Of a stretch of DNA of 64,000 nt, positions 1 to 8,876 are shown in pieces. Source of the stretch: UMGS1696 sp963643035. Its GTDB lineage: Bacteria; Bacillota; Clostridia; Oscillospirales; CAG-272. The translations under genes were made by a program, and so were the position numbers. The notes beneath the pieces are model-generated. The model did no database searches and had not been told where the DNA came from. It saw nothing but the letters and a program-made list of their open reading frames with translations. The number at the start of each line of letters is the position of its first letter. Positions within the stretch are counted from its first letter, which is position 1. The stretch is from positions 1 through 64,000 of the forward strand of contig CAVIKO010000007.1 in assembly GCA_963643035.1 (NCBI GenBank), written 5' to 3'.

Positions 1-1097
1 GCTTCGCGGCAGGCAACCCGAATCCGCTCTCCTTCCCCGTCGAGGCACTCTCGAAAATTTCTGCGGATATCTTTGCCTCGGACGCCGCCTTCGCGCTCCA
101 ATACGGCATCACGGAAGGCTACACGCCGCTGCGGGAATCGATCGCCGCACGGATCCGCGAAAAATTCGGCATCGGGCGTGAATTCGACCAAACGATCGTC
201 ACAACCGGCGGACAACAGGGAATCGAGCTGGCGTGCAAGGCGTTCTGCAATGAGGGAGACGCTGTAATCTGTGAAAATCCGAGCTTTATCGGCGCGCTGA
301 ACGCGTTCCGTTCCAACGGTGCGCGAACCCTCGGCGTACCACTGCGCGCGGACGGGATCGATCTCACGGTTCTGGAGGAAATCCTGCGCACGGAAAAGAA
401 AGCAAAGCTCCTCTACCTGATCCCAACGTTCCAGAATCCCTCCGGCATCACCTCCACGCTTGAAAACCGCCGCGCCGTCTATGCGCTGGCAAAAAAATAC
501 GGCGTGGTGATCTTAGAGGACAATCCATATGGTGAGCTGCGTTTTGCCGGCGTAGATGTACCGACATACAAATCCTTCGATACGGATGGGATCGTCATCT
601 ACTGCTCGTCGTTCTCGAAAATCCTTTCGTCCGGTATGCGCATCGGCTTTGTGAACGCACCTGCTCAAATCATCGCAAAGATGGTAGTGGCAAAACAGGT
701 CGAGGATGTACACACAAATCTGTTCGCGCAGATGCTCTGCCACCGGTATATGACGGAATACGACATGGACGCGCATGTAGCGATGATCCGGGAGCTATAT
801 CGGAACAAGGCAGGCCGGATGCTCGCCGCCCTGGATGCGGAAATGCCCCAGTCCGTCGCGTATACCAGACCCGAGGGCGGTCTGTTCTTATGGTGCACGC
901 TGCCGGACAGCCGGGACGCGGCGCCGTTTGTGAAAAAGTTCCTTGAGAACAAGGTCGCCGTAGTGCCAGGATCGGCATTCATGTGTGTGGAAAACGCACC
1001 GTCCGATTCATTCCGTCTGAACTATTCCATGCCGTCCGACGCGGATATTGACCGCGGGGTGGCGATCCTCGGCAAGGTGCTGCGGGAAAATTTGTAA
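1..1097 (+). CDS. PLP-dependent aminotransferase, class I/II (2-aminoadipate/MocR type), 5' partial
   Basis: The gene enters from the left edge and is open from base 3, giving 364 visible residues; only the N-terminus is missing. It opens with FAAGNPNPLSFPVEAL, typical of fold-type I aminotransferases related to 2-aminoadipate transaminase (LysN) and to the C-terminal half of MocR regulators. The motif QYGITEGYTPLRE, the substrate-site stretch IPTFQNPSG, the cofactor Asp/Tyr in EDNPYGELRF and the Schiff-base lysine in SSFSKILSSGMRIGF are all present. The family moves amino groups between an amino acid and a 2-oxoacid in the cytoplasm. The real substrate cannot be read from the sequence. The stop is 34 bases before obg, so the two may be co-transcribed. 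Whether a GntR-type DNA-binding domain lies upstream is unknown because the window starts too late. Confidence 0.85.
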   Translation, partial: FAAGNPNPLSFPVEALSKISADIFASDAAFALQYGITEGYTPLRESIAARIREKFGIGREFDQTIVTTGGQQGIELACKAFCNEGDAVICENPSFIGALNAFRSNGARTLGVPLRADGIDLTVLEEILRTEKKAKLLYLIPTFQNPSGITSTLENRRAVYALAKKYGVVILEDNPYGELRFAGVDVPTYKSFDTDGIVIYCSSFSKILSSGMRIGFVNAPAQIIAKMVVAKQVEDVHTNLFAQMLCHRYMTEYDMDAHVAMIRELYRNKAGRMLAALDAEMPQSVAYTRPEGGLFLWCTLPDSRDAAPFVKKFLENKVAVVPGSAFMCVENAPSDSFRLNYSMPSDADIDRGVAILGKVLRENL

Positions 1098-1131
1098 TCG
1101 CAGAAAAAAGAGGAAAGCTGCAGGAGCATTC

Positions 1132-2445
1132 ATGTTTATCGATAAAATCAAAATTTACGTAAAAGCCGGTAACGGCGGCAATGGGATCGTATCGTTCCGG
1201 CGGGAAAAATACGTTGCCAAAGGCGGACCGGACGGCGGGGATGGCGGCAACGGCGGAGACGTACTCTTCCGCGTGGACGAGGGAGCCAACACCCTGCTCG
1301 CATTCCGGTACAAGCGCAAATTCGTAGCGGAAAACGGCGGCGACGGCGGAGGCGCGAAATTCCATGGAAAGAATGGCGAAAACGTCGTGATTCTTGTACC
1401 GCGAGGGACGATCCTCCGCGACGCGGAATCTGAAAAAGTCCTCCATGACATGGCGGATGGAGAAGATTTCGTGCTCTGTCACGGTGGTCGCGGCGGCTGG
1501 GGCAACAAGCATTTTGCCACCCCCACTCGGCAGATCCCGCGGTTCGCCAAAGCTGGACTGCCCGGAGAAGAGCGCGAGGTAATCTTGGAACTGAAGATGA
1601 TCGCGGACGTGGGTCTTGCGGGACTGCCGTCCGCCGGAAAATCGTCTCTTCTTGCCGCCCTGTCCTCCGCACGTCCGAAGATCGCAGATTATCACTTCAC
1701 AACGCTGGAGCCGAATCTCGGCGTGGTGTCGACCGGCGGGGAGTCCGGATTCGTGATGGCAGACATTCCGGGACTGATCGAGGGCGCATCGGAAGGCTTA
1801 GGGCTTGGGCATGCGTTTTTACGCCACATCGAGCGGTGTCGGATGCTCGTGCAGGTCGTGGACATTTCCGGTTCTGAGGGACGCACGCCGCTTTCCGATT
1901 TTGAAACGATCTCAGCGGAGCTGGAGAAATTTTCCCCGGAGCTTGCCGCCAGACCGCGAATCGTCGCCGCGAACAAGGCAGATCTGATGGTAAACGGAGA
2001 GGACGAATTCATTGAAATTCCAGAGCTATCTCCGGAAGCTGCGGAATTGGAACTGCGGTGCGCGGAGCTTGGGTATGAGCTTTACTATATCTCCGCGTCG
2101 CGCAAAATGGGGCTGTCCGATCTCGTGGACGCAATCGCCGCCAAGCTGCGCACGCTGCCGCCGGTGCTGACCTACGAATCGGAGATCACGCCGGAAGAGG
2201 AAGTGATCGTGGACGAAGGTGCTGCGGACGTGACCATTCGCCGAGGAGACGACGCATCGTACATCGTCGAAGGCCGCTGGGCGGAGGCACTAGTGAACCG
2301 CGTGAATTTCGAGGACCGCGAATCGCTCATGTACTTCGAGCGCTCCCTTATCAAAGCGGGCATCATCGACCGGCTCCGGGAAGCGGGCTGCGAGGAAGGC
2401 GACACGGTACACATCGCGGATGTGGAGTTCGACTTCATCGACTGA
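1132..2445 (+). CDS. obg: GTPase Obg (ribosome assembly, stress control)
   Basis: 437 residues, the usual length for Firmicute Obg. Domain order is complete: glycine-rich Obg fold (about 1-158, with GGNGGDV and GGDGGGAKFHGK), G domain with Walker A GLPSAGKSS near residue 165, switch II DIPGLIEGA, NKAD as the G4 motif, and a C-terminal OCT domain ending VHIADVEFDFID. Obg is an essential GTPase that binds the 50S subunit during late assembly and links growth to nutrient state. A longer reading frame exists upstream, but AGGAG at 1122-1126 and the family N-terminus MFIDKIKIYVKAG fix the start at 1132. It follows the aminotransferase closely and is followed by an intergenic region with its own promoter-like site. 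Confidence 0.97.
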   Translation: MFIDKIKIYVKAGNGGNGIVSFRREKYVAKGGPDGGDGGNGGDVLFRVDEGANTLLAFRYKRKFVAENGGDGGGAKFHGKNGENVVILVPRGTILRDAESEKVLHDMADGEDFVLCHGGRGGWGNKHFATPTRQIPRFAKAGLPGEEREVILELKMIADVGLAGLPSAGKSSLLAALSSARPKIADYHFTTLEPNLGVVSTGGESGFVMADIPGLIEGASEGLGLGHAFLRHIERCRMLVQVVDISGSEGRTPLSDFETISAELEKFSPELAARPRIVAANKADLMVNGEDEFIEIPELSPEAAELELRCAELGYELYYISASRKMGLSDLVDAIAAKLRTLPPVLTYESEITPEEEVIVDEGAADVTIRRGDDASYIVEGRWAEALVNRVNFEDRESLMYFERSLIKAGIIDRLREAGCEEGDTVHIADVEFDFID

Positions 2446-2503
2446 CGACGAACGCACGGCTGATTTTCTCTCCAAACGCTTCATACAACTTCCCTGATAC
2501 GCC

Positions 2504-2533
2504 CTGTTTTTTCCGCTGTCTGTCCGGTATACT
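2504..2533 (+). promoter_or_regulatory. Candidate promoter with TATACTATAGG -10 box
   Basis: TATACT at 2528-2533 sits in the string GTATACTATAGG, which recurs at 59321 and 60905. The -35 is weak (CTGTTT at 2504-2509, 18-bp spacer). An AGGAGG follows near 2561, but no start codon stands at the right distance, so what it would express is unclear. Confidence 0.4.
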
Positions 2534-2540
2534 ATAGGTG

Positions 2541-2862
2541 CGATCGCAAAAACAAACAGCAGGAGGACGCGTTTCTCATAGAGGATACCCCAGCTGCCGT
2601 CTATGTCAAAATCCTGACGACCATGTGTAGCTGGGACGACTCCGTAACATACGACGCGCAGTTCCTCGCGAATGCAAAGCGGGTTTCGCGAAAAAGCCGC
2701 AGGCGTACGGATTGCACAAGCTGCCCCTGTTATTGTACACGCTCTTTTCCCTCGCCGGACAATTCGCAGATTTTCACGAAGCGTGGCACGGGCTGTGGGG
2801 ATAAATTTGTTGACACCACCAGCTGATGTCTGCTTGCAAAATATCAAAATTCCCATCACATC
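2541..2862 (+). other. Gene-free stretch, possibly a decayed small gene or a small RNA
   Basis: This stretch lies between a promoter-like site and a strong terminator. It has an AGGAGG without a nearby start codon. Two frames give protein-like text: AVYVKILTTMCSWDDSV in one, then HKLPLLLYTLFSLAGQF ending at a stop near 2802 in another. That would fit a frameshifted remnant, but nothing here is recognised, and chance cannot be excluded. An untranslated RNA of roughly 350 bases is the other reading. Confidence 0.25.
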
Positions 2863-2892
2863 AAAAGAGGATGGCGCACGCCATCCTCTTTT
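2863..2892. terminator. Bidirectional intrinsic terminator between obg region and sbcC
   Basis: A perfect 14-bp stem (2863-2876 with 2879-2892) is flanked by A-run and T-run, so it can stop transcription from both the plus-strand region and the minus-strand sbcDC operon. Confidence 0.85.
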
Positions 2893-2979
2893 TTGTATAT
2901 TCGTTTACCGCGCCTGTACGCTGCAGTACTGTTTCTTATGCAATAACGTTCGCTCTATCCACAGCGCTGTTTTCGCCAT

Positions 2980-5769
2980 TCACCAGATGCACTCCACACT
3001 GCTCTCCGTTTTGTCCCGCTTCACCCGGATCTGCCGCTCAATGCGCTCCTTCAGGGAATCTACGTGGGAAATGATTCCGCACAGTCTGGCTCCCTCCGAA
3101 AGGTGATTCAGTGTATCGATCGCGCTGTCCAGAGACGCCGCATCCAGAGATCCGAAACCCTCATCGATGAACATCGCCTCGATCCGCACGCCGCCGGAGG
3201 AGGATTCCGTTTCATCTGCCAATCCGAGTGCCAGAGAGAGAGATGCCTTGAACGATTCCCCACCGGACAGTGTGCGCACATTCCGAATCGTACCGCTGTA
3301 GTGATCCACCACATCTAACCCGAGTCCCGTTTTATTTTTCTTGTTTTCCGCCTCCATCTGCCGACGCAGCTCATAACGGCCGCCCGTCATCGCAAACAGA
3401 CGCACATTGGCGCGGCGCACCACTTCGTCGAAGAGCCGCAGCTGTGCATACGTTTCCAAATCCAGCTTTTCCCTGCCGCTTAATTTTCCGGACGCGGTAT
3501 CGGACAGTCGTTTCTGTGTCGCGAATCGGGCGGCGCATTTGCGATACGCCCCATACGCATCTGTCAAACGGACGGAAAGCGGCTCGTTTACGGCAATCGC
3601 TGTATCCAAAACGGTTTCACGCTGCCGTAATGTCTCGAGGGCATCCCCCGCCAGTCTTTCCCTTTCCCGCAGGACAGGCAATTCGTCTGCCACGCTGTCC
3701 TGAAGCCGTTCCCGCAGCGTATCGGCAGCGGCGCAAATCGCCGTTTTTTCCCGTTCCAGAGCATCGCGCCTTTCCGTACATTCCGCGATGGATCGTTCGT
3801 ATCGCTCCGTCGCCAGCCTGATCTCGTCCAGCCGTTTGTATACCGCCTCCCGCGTGGTGTCCGGTGCCGATTCCATCAGCTCCGCCGTTTTCCGGTTGAG
3901 CGTTTCAAGCTTGGATTTTGCAGACTGAAGCCGTTCCCTTGCCGATGCCGCCTCCGCTGTTTTCTCCTCGACCGCCGTCTGTCCGACCGCAATCCGTCTT
4001 TCGCAGTCCGCCATCCGCGCTGCCTGTGCCATATCCGTCTCCAGCGTGCACCGCAATGCCGCAAGCTCCACCGACAGCTTTTGGAGATCGTCTCGGATCG
4101 CCGCGCATTCCGTTTCCGGGAACCTATCCCACTGGAATGTATCGTCCTCCGTGCCGTAAAACGCATGATACGCCGCGTCGAACGCCGCCGACTCGCTTTC
4201 CGCATTGCCCCGGATTCTGCCCGCTGCATCCGCCTTTTCCGTGCATTCCCTCTGCATCCGATCCCGTCTTTTCCGCACCAGTTCAAGCGCATCCGCCGTG
4301 GGAATCTCCGATGTACGATATGCCGGGGCGGGATGCTCCGTTGCGCCACATACCGGACACGGCTCCCCATCGACCAGCGATTCTGCGAGAATGCCCGCCT
4401 GTCCATCGAGATACCGTTTTTCCGTCTCCCGATACCGCGCGTCTTCTTTTTCATATTCTGCGCGGGAATGCAGATACGTCTCCCGCGCCGCCTGCCACAG
4501 AAGAAGCTGCTTCTGCCAACGCTCCCCCATTTCCGAAAGCGCGGACAATTCCCGGATTCTGCCGTTTTTCTCCGCGAGGATTCCCTTCTGCTCCGTCACC
4601 CGCTTTTCCGCCGCTTGTGCCTGTGCCAGTTCTTCTGTCAAAACCGCGCATCTCTCTCGAAACCGTGTGAGTGTACCTGTGACGGAGGTGCATTCCTTTT
4701 CAGCACTCCGCACCTCTTCCGCGGCGGATGCAATGTCTGCCTTTCCCCGCGCGATCGCATTCAGAAGCGGACATAACGCGTTCAGACGGTTCGCCTCCGT
4801 GCGCATTTCATCGATTTCCGCCTGTCCCGCACGTAAATCGGCAAGGGATTTTTCGGCATACGCGTTTTTCTCCTCCGACAGCCGGAGCTTTTCCATAGTT
4901 TTTTCGTATTCTGCCGCCGTATTGGCATCCACCTCCGCCTTGGTGATAGCAGACAAAAGTCCGTCCCGCTCCGTCGTCAGCTGCTTCCGCGCTGCGGAAA
5001 CCACCGCCTTCTCGTCCCGGCACCATGTCAGACACGCGGTAATCGATTGAGTCAGCGCATCCTCATACGGCACAGGTTCTGCCTGATACTTCGCAAGCGT
5101 GTCTCTGTCCGGATATTCCTGTGGTACAAAAATTCCACCGGCACACTGGCGCAGCGTGGATTCCGCACCATCCAGCTCCTGTCGCGCCTTTGCTGTATCC
5201 TTACCCAGATTTTCAGTTAACTTCCGGTACACATCTGTGGCAAACAAATTGCGGAACAGAGGAAGCCTTTCCTCCGTTTTCGCGTACAGGAAACGGAGGA
5301 ACTCTCCCTGCGCAATCATGGCGCACTGTCGGAACTGCGCCGCGTTCAAGCCGACCGCCTGCCAGATTGCGTCGTTAACCTCCTCTGCCTTCGTCAGCAC
5401 ACCGCCGCCTGGCAGCCACAGTTCGCATTCCCTGGAGCGTATGAATTGTTTTTCCCCGGTTCGCTTCCGCTTTTCCCTGCCGAGTACCCGCCGCACCCGA
5501 TAGAAGGCTCCCCGACACGTGAAGGTTAATTCCACCTCCGTCTCCGTTTTTTCATCCGCCTGCTTGCTTCGGAGCATCGTATCATCTCTTCCGGAGCCGC
5601 TTGCCGTACCATACAGCGCGTAGGCGATCGCATCAAAGAGCATCGTTTTTCCAGCTCCCGTATCGCCCGTGATGAGATACAGTCCGCTTTCGCCGAATAC
5701 AGAAAAATCAACTGTCACCGTGCCTGTATATGGTCCGAACGCCGTCATGGTCAGTTTACAAGGTTTCAT
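2980..5769 (-). CDS. sbcC: Exonuclease subunit SbcC (Rad50-type ATPase)
   Basis: 929 residues with the Rad50/SMC plan. Walker A GDTGAGKT is at residues 35-42, long Glu/Arg/Ala-rich coiled coils flank a zinc-hook motif CPVC (in GEPCPVCGATEHPAP, mid-protein), and the C-terminus carries signature LSGGESF and Walker B MFIDEGFGSLD. With SbcD it forms an ATP-driven nuclease that opens hairpins and processes protein-blocked or palindromic DNA ends. The start at 5769 is chosen because AGGAGG stands six bases upstream; a longer arginine-rich start is possible. It overlaps the end of sbcD by 14 bases, so translation is coupled. This genome holds perfect palindromic repeats (see 55046-55468), which are natural targets of this enzyme. 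Confidence 0.96.
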   Translation of the reverse strand: MKPCKLTMTAFGPYTGTVTVDFSVFGESGLYLITGDTGAGKTMLFDAIAYALYGTASGSGRDDTMLRSKQADEKTETEVELTFTCRGAFYRVRRVLGREKRKRTGEKQFIRSRECELWLPGGGVLTKAEEVNDAIWQAVGLNAAQFRQCAMIAQGEFLRFLYAKTEERLPLFRNLFATDVYRKLTENLGKDTAKARQELDGAESTLRQCAGGIFVPQEYPDRDTLAKYQAEPVPYEDALTQSITACLTWCRDEKAVVSAARKQLTTERDGLLSAITKAEVDANTAAEYEKTMEKLRLSEEKNAYAEKSLADLRAGQAEIDEMRTEANRLNALCPLLNAIARGKADIASAAEEVRSAEKECTSVTGTLTRFRERCAVLTEELAQAQAAEKRVTEQKGILAEKNGRIRELSALSEMGERWQKQLLLWQAARETYLHSRAEYEKEDARYRETEKRYLDGQAGILAESLVDGEPCPVCGATEHPAPAYRTSEIPTADALELVRKRRDRMQRECTEKADAAGRIRGNAESESAAFDAAYHAFYGTEDDTFQWDRFPETECAAIRDDLQKLSVELAALRCTLETDMAQAARMADCERRIAVGQTAVEEKTAEAASARERLQSAKSKLETLNRKTAELMESAPDTTREAVYKRLDEIRLATERYERSIAECTERRDALEREKTAICAAADTLRERLQDSVADELPVLRERERLAGDALETLRQRETVLDTAIAVNEPLSVRLTDAYGAYRKCAARFATQKRLSDTASGKLSGREKLDLETYAQLRLFDEVVRRANVRLFAMTGGRYELRRQMEAENKKNKTGLGLDVVDHYSGTIRNVRTLSGGESFKASLSLALGLADETESSSGGVRIEAMFIDEGFGSLDAASLDSAIDTLNHLSEGARLCGIISHVDSLKERIERQIRVKRDKTESSVECIW

Positions 5770-6910
5770 CCGCATCCTCCTTCTGCGCAAGCAGAGCCGT
5801 GATATACGACCGTTCCTCCTCTGTCAACGCTCTGTCATTCTGCATGGCAAAAAACGCCGCGAATACCTCCTCCGGCGCACTGCCGCGATCACACGGCACG
5901 ACGGAGAAAGCAGTATCCTCTTTCCCTCCGACCGCCGCGAGACGGTTCTCATAGGCGAGAAAAAGTAGGCGCGGATACAAAACGGACAGCTTGGCAGCGG
6001 CATCAGGTACGTCCTCTGTATCGGTCAGAAGTACACGATAGTAGTCATCCTTGCGCAGATTCTCCCAGAATGTTTTTGCCGTCAGCTCGTCGTAGGTTCC
6101 GCGCAGAGTGACAAGTCTGGAAAGAGGATCCCGGTACGCGAGAAAGGTCGTAGCCAGTGTCCCCCCATCACCGATCTCGACAAGCACCGCGCCCTTTTCG
6201 TCCTCCGCCTCCCCAAAATCGTAGCACAGCGGACTGCCGGAATAAACAACCCTCCCGTCCAAGAGAGACTGATGGCGATGCAGATGTCCGAGTGCCGTAT
6301 ACGTAAATGGCGCAAAAGCTGCTGCATCTACGTTGTCCAGTCCTCCGATCTGCACCGATTCGGATTCTGCGCGCAGGCTTCCGGTGATAAACTGATGCGC
6401 CAGTGCGATATTGCGTCCGCTTCGATCGATGGGCAGGGAATCAATCACGGCAGCCATCGCGTCCGTATAGGTATAGGACTCCGCGATCCCGGCGTCCCGT
6501 ACATCCGCAGGACGACAGAACGGCAGAAGCCATACAGTGACATCCCCATACGCATCGGAGAAGGTCGCATGACAAATTCCCTCCGCGAGCGGCGGCGACA
6601 CATACACCTCCGCACCGGAGAGCAGCGCGGAAGCGAACGAGAGCCGCTCCGTACTGTCGTGATTGCCGCTTGTCATGCAGATCGGGATACCGCGGTCATG
6701 GACACGGGAAAGAAAATGATCGAGCGCGACAACGGCGTCCGGTGCCGGTACAGCGCGGTCGTACACATCCCCGGCAATGAGCAGAACATCCGCGCCTGTA
6801 TCGCACAGCGTATCGTACACCCAATCGAGCATGGTGCGCTGCTCCGCAAGCAGGGAGAACTCACCGAGCCGCCTGCCGAGATGGAGGTCGGAGATATGGA
6901 GAAATTTCAT
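5756..6910 (-). CDS. sbcD: Exonuclease subunit SbcD (Mre11-type nuclease)
   Basis: 384 residues beginning MKFLHISDLHLGRR, a calcineurin-type metallophosphoesterase core with metal ligands in SDLHLG, AGDVYDR, SGNHDSTERL and the ALGHLHRHQ region. It is the nuclease partner of SbcC in DNA end processing. The start is at 6910, preceded by AAGGA; the much longer open frame upstream has no family similarity and overlaps the regulator gene. The start is two bases after the stop of the AraC-type regulator, and the end overlaps sbcC, so the three form one operon. Placing a sugar-type regulator at the head of sbcDC is unusual. Confidence 0.96.
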   Translation of the reverse strand: MKFLHISDLHLGRRLGEFSLLAEQRTMLDWVYDTLCDTGADVLLIAGDVYDRAVPAPDAVVALDHFLSRVHDRGIPICMTSGNHDSTERLSFASALLSGAEVYVSPPLAEGICHATFSDAYGDVTVWLLPFCRPADVRDAGIAESYTYTDAMAAVIDSLPIDRSGRNIALAHQFITGSLRAESESVQIGGLDNVDAAAFAPFTYTALGHLHRHQSLLDGRVVYSGSPLCYDFGEAEDEKGAVLVEIGDGGTLATTFLAYRDPLSRLVTLRGTYDELTAKTFWENLRKDDYYRVLLTDTEDVPDAAAKLSVLYPRLLFLAYENRLAAVGGKEDTAFSVVPCDRGSAPEEVFAAFFAMQNDRALTEEERSYITALLAQKEDADETL

Positions 6911-6912
6911 GC

Positions 6913-7752
6913 TCACAAGTATCCTTTCTGTCGATATTCGCCGGGTGTCATGCCGATCTTCTGCTTGAAGATCCGCAGAAAATAGAGCGTATCGCCGTAT
7001 CCGCACGCCTGGGCAATCTCCGTCAGCGTATCGCCGGTTTGGAGTAAGAGATCGCACGCACGCTGCATCCGCAGGGCAATCCGATATTCGTTGGGAGACA
7101 ATCCCGTGCAGTCGCGGAACACGCTCCGGTAGCGGCTCTCGCTCAAATGCTCCATGGCGGCAAGCTCCGCGATGGAAATGTCCTCCGTGAAGTGGCAATG
7201 CAGGTACCGCAGGGAGGTCAGCGCACGGGTGGGAATCGCGTTCTCCCGTTCCATGCACCGCGCCAATCCGGTGAGCAGCAAGGTCAGACAGGCGGCGCAC
7301 GAATCGTCAAAGCCAATTCCACGCCCGATGAATTCCCGGAAAATCGCATTGAACCAGCCGTCCACTGTCTCTGCGTCAGTATGGAAACGATATAGCCTGC
7401 CCGTCTCGATTCCCAGCGTAGAGAGGAGTCTACCCGCGTGGAATCCGGTGAAATGCGCCCAATTGTACGTCATTTTTTCTCCTTCCGCGAGTACGTAGCG
7501 ATACGGCGTGTGCGGCTTATAGATACAGAACATACCCTGCGAAAAGTCCTGTGGCACACCGCCAATCCACGCGGTCAGTCTGCCGTCAATCATGACCTGC
7601 AGATAATAGTCGTCTCGCCCAGACGGTACGTTGGTCACGAAAGGATTTGTTAAATTGCAACAACCTGCACAGTTCACAACAAGCGGTGCCTCATCGATCT
7701 GTGGATGGCTGTCCGGCAGATGGATTGAGCGATAATATCCCTGGTTTTCCAC
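6913..7752 (-). CDS. AraC-family transcriptional regulator with cupin-like sensor
   Basis: 279 residues. The N-terminal half (about 1-150) looks like a cupin-type ligand-binding domain (PHTPYRYVLAEGEKMTY). The last 100 residues are a double helix-turn-helix of AraC type: ISIAELAAMEHLSESRYRS and then LTEIAQACGYGDTLYFLRIF, ending MTPGEYRQKGYL. Such proteins usually activate carbohydrate genes in response to a sugar. It is transcribed away from the isomerase/oxidoreductase genes starting at 8017, making those its likely target, while its own transcript continues into sbcDC. The effector is not known. Confidence 0.88.
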   Translation of the reverse strand: MENQGYYRSIHLPDSHPQIDEAPLVVNCAGCCNLTNPFVTNVPSGRDDYYLQVMIDGRLTAWIGGVPQDFSQGMFCIYKPHTPYRYVLAEGEKMTYNWAHFTGFHAGRLLSTLGIETGRLYRFHTDAETVDGWFNAIFREFIGRGIGFDDSCAACLTLLLTGLARCMERENAIPTRALTSLRYLHCHFTEDISIAELAAMEHLSESRYRSVFRDCTGLSPNEYRIALRMQRACDLLLQTGDTLTEIAQACGYGDTLYFLRIFKQKIGMTPGEYRQKGYL

Positions 7753-8016
7753 ATTCGCACTCTCCTTTTCTTTATAATGTCAATCAATTGGCGAAATGTC
7801 CATAAAGTCGGTCGATTCCTGTATTGTACGGCGATGCGTTTTCCGTTACACTTATGTTAGTATACGCAAAGTTGCGCGATGTACCCGAATCGCCTGATAC
7901 CCGATCCGCTCAGCACCTGAGCCGATCGATATAACGGTATTATAGCATATCCTCAGCTTGAGGAAAAGCGCATTTTATGAACGAATTTTCTTTTTCCAAA
8001 TAAGGAGGAAATGGCA
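7753..8016. promoter_or_regulatory. Divergent promoter region between AraC regulator and sugar operon
   Basis: On the minus strand TATACT (7859-7864 in plus coordinates) has only a weak -35 at 17 bp, as expected for an activator-dependent promoter. The overlapping 10-mer ACTTTGCGTA (minus strand, 7864-7873) recurs upstream of the GH95 gene at 26768-26777. No consensus promoter for the plus-strand operon is evident; AAGGAGG at 8002-8008 is its ribosome site. Confidence 0.45.
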
Positions 8017-8844
8017 ATGAAAAAAGCACTGAACGCTTGGACCCTCGACAGCTCGCTCGATATGGAGCAGTCCTTCAAAGCGGTAGCGGATGCCGGATTT
8101 GATGCGATTGAGCTGAACGTGGACGCACCCGGAGCCGCACACGGACTATCTCTCGACACAACCAAGGCGGATTTTGCCGCAATTCGCGCACTTTCCGAGA
8201 AGTATCACCTGCCCGTCGCCAGCATCTCCAGCTCTCTCTGGAGCAGCAGAATGGGCATCGCCGCCAATCACAAGGACGCGGAGTTGCTTCTCTGGAAGCA
8301 GGTCGAGGCAGCAAAGGAACTGGGTGCGGACGGTATTCTGACCGTTCCCGGCGGTATGGGCAGCGGTGTAACCATCGCGGATGTGCGGCGGGATTCCGTG
8401 GCGTTTCTGAAGGCGATGCGTGCGGACATTGAGAAGGAAGGCATTTTTGTCGGACTGGAGAACGTCTGGAACGGCTTCTTCCTCTCTCCCTACGATATGG
8501 TATCCATGATCGACGAAGTCGATTCTCCGAAGATCGGTGCCTATCTGGACGCAGGCAACATGATCGCGTTCTCCGTTCCGGAATACTGGATCGAGATCCT
8601 CGGCTCCCGGATCGGCAAGGTACACGTAAAGGATTACAAGCGCACGGGCGGCCTGAACTCCGGCGGCACCTGGCAGGACATCACGCACGGCAGCGCGGAC
8701 TGGCAGGTCATCATCCCGGCACTTCGCAAGGCGGGTTACGACGGTTATCTGGTCGGCGAGGTATTCAAGGCAGATGAGAACATGGCGTGGGAGGACTACT
8801 ACAAGAAGGTCTGCGACGAGATTGCAACGATCTGCGCATACTGA
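8017..8844 (+). CDS. Sugar phosphate isomerase/epimerase (xylose isomerase-like TIM barrel)
   Basis: 275 residues of the AP-endonuclease-2/xylose isomerase-like TIM barrel superfamily. Visible marks are FDAIELNVD, the metal-site Glu in VGLENVWNGF, the Asp in AYLDAGNMI, the His in KVHVKDYKR and the late Glu in YLVGEVFKAD. Members isomerise or epimerise free or phosphorylated sugars and inositols in the cytoplasm; the substrate is not readable. ATG 8017 is preferred over ATG 8011 because AAGGAGG (8002-8008) is only two bases from the latter. Two Gfo/Idh/MocA oxidoreductases follow, a common pairing in catabolic clusters for inositol or unusual sugars in which oxidation and isomerisation alternate. 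Confidence 0.85.
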   Translation: MKKALNAWTLDSSLDMEQSFKAVADAGFDAIELNVDAPGAAHGLSLDTTKADFAAIRALSEKYHLPVASISSSLWSSRMGIAANHKDAELLLWKQVEAAKELGADGILTVPGGMGSGVTIADVRRDSVAFLKAMRADIEKEGIFVGLENVWNGFFLSPYDMVSMIDEVDSPKIGAYLDAGNMIAFSVPEYWIEILGSRIGKVHVKDYKRTGGLNSGGTWQDITHGSADWQVIIPALRKAGYDGYLVGEVFKADENMAWEDYYKKVCDEIATICAY

Positions 8845-8876
8845 GTGAAAGCACTGGGTACGGCGGAGGATAACAT

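Noticed and set aside
2623..2826. 67-codon plus-strand frame as a gene
   Set aside because: No ribosome site and no recognised family; kept only as part of a possible remnant.
6911..7300. N-terminal extension of SbcD
   Set aside because: It overlaps the AraC-type gene in another frame and shows no similarity to nucleases; AAGGA supports 6910.
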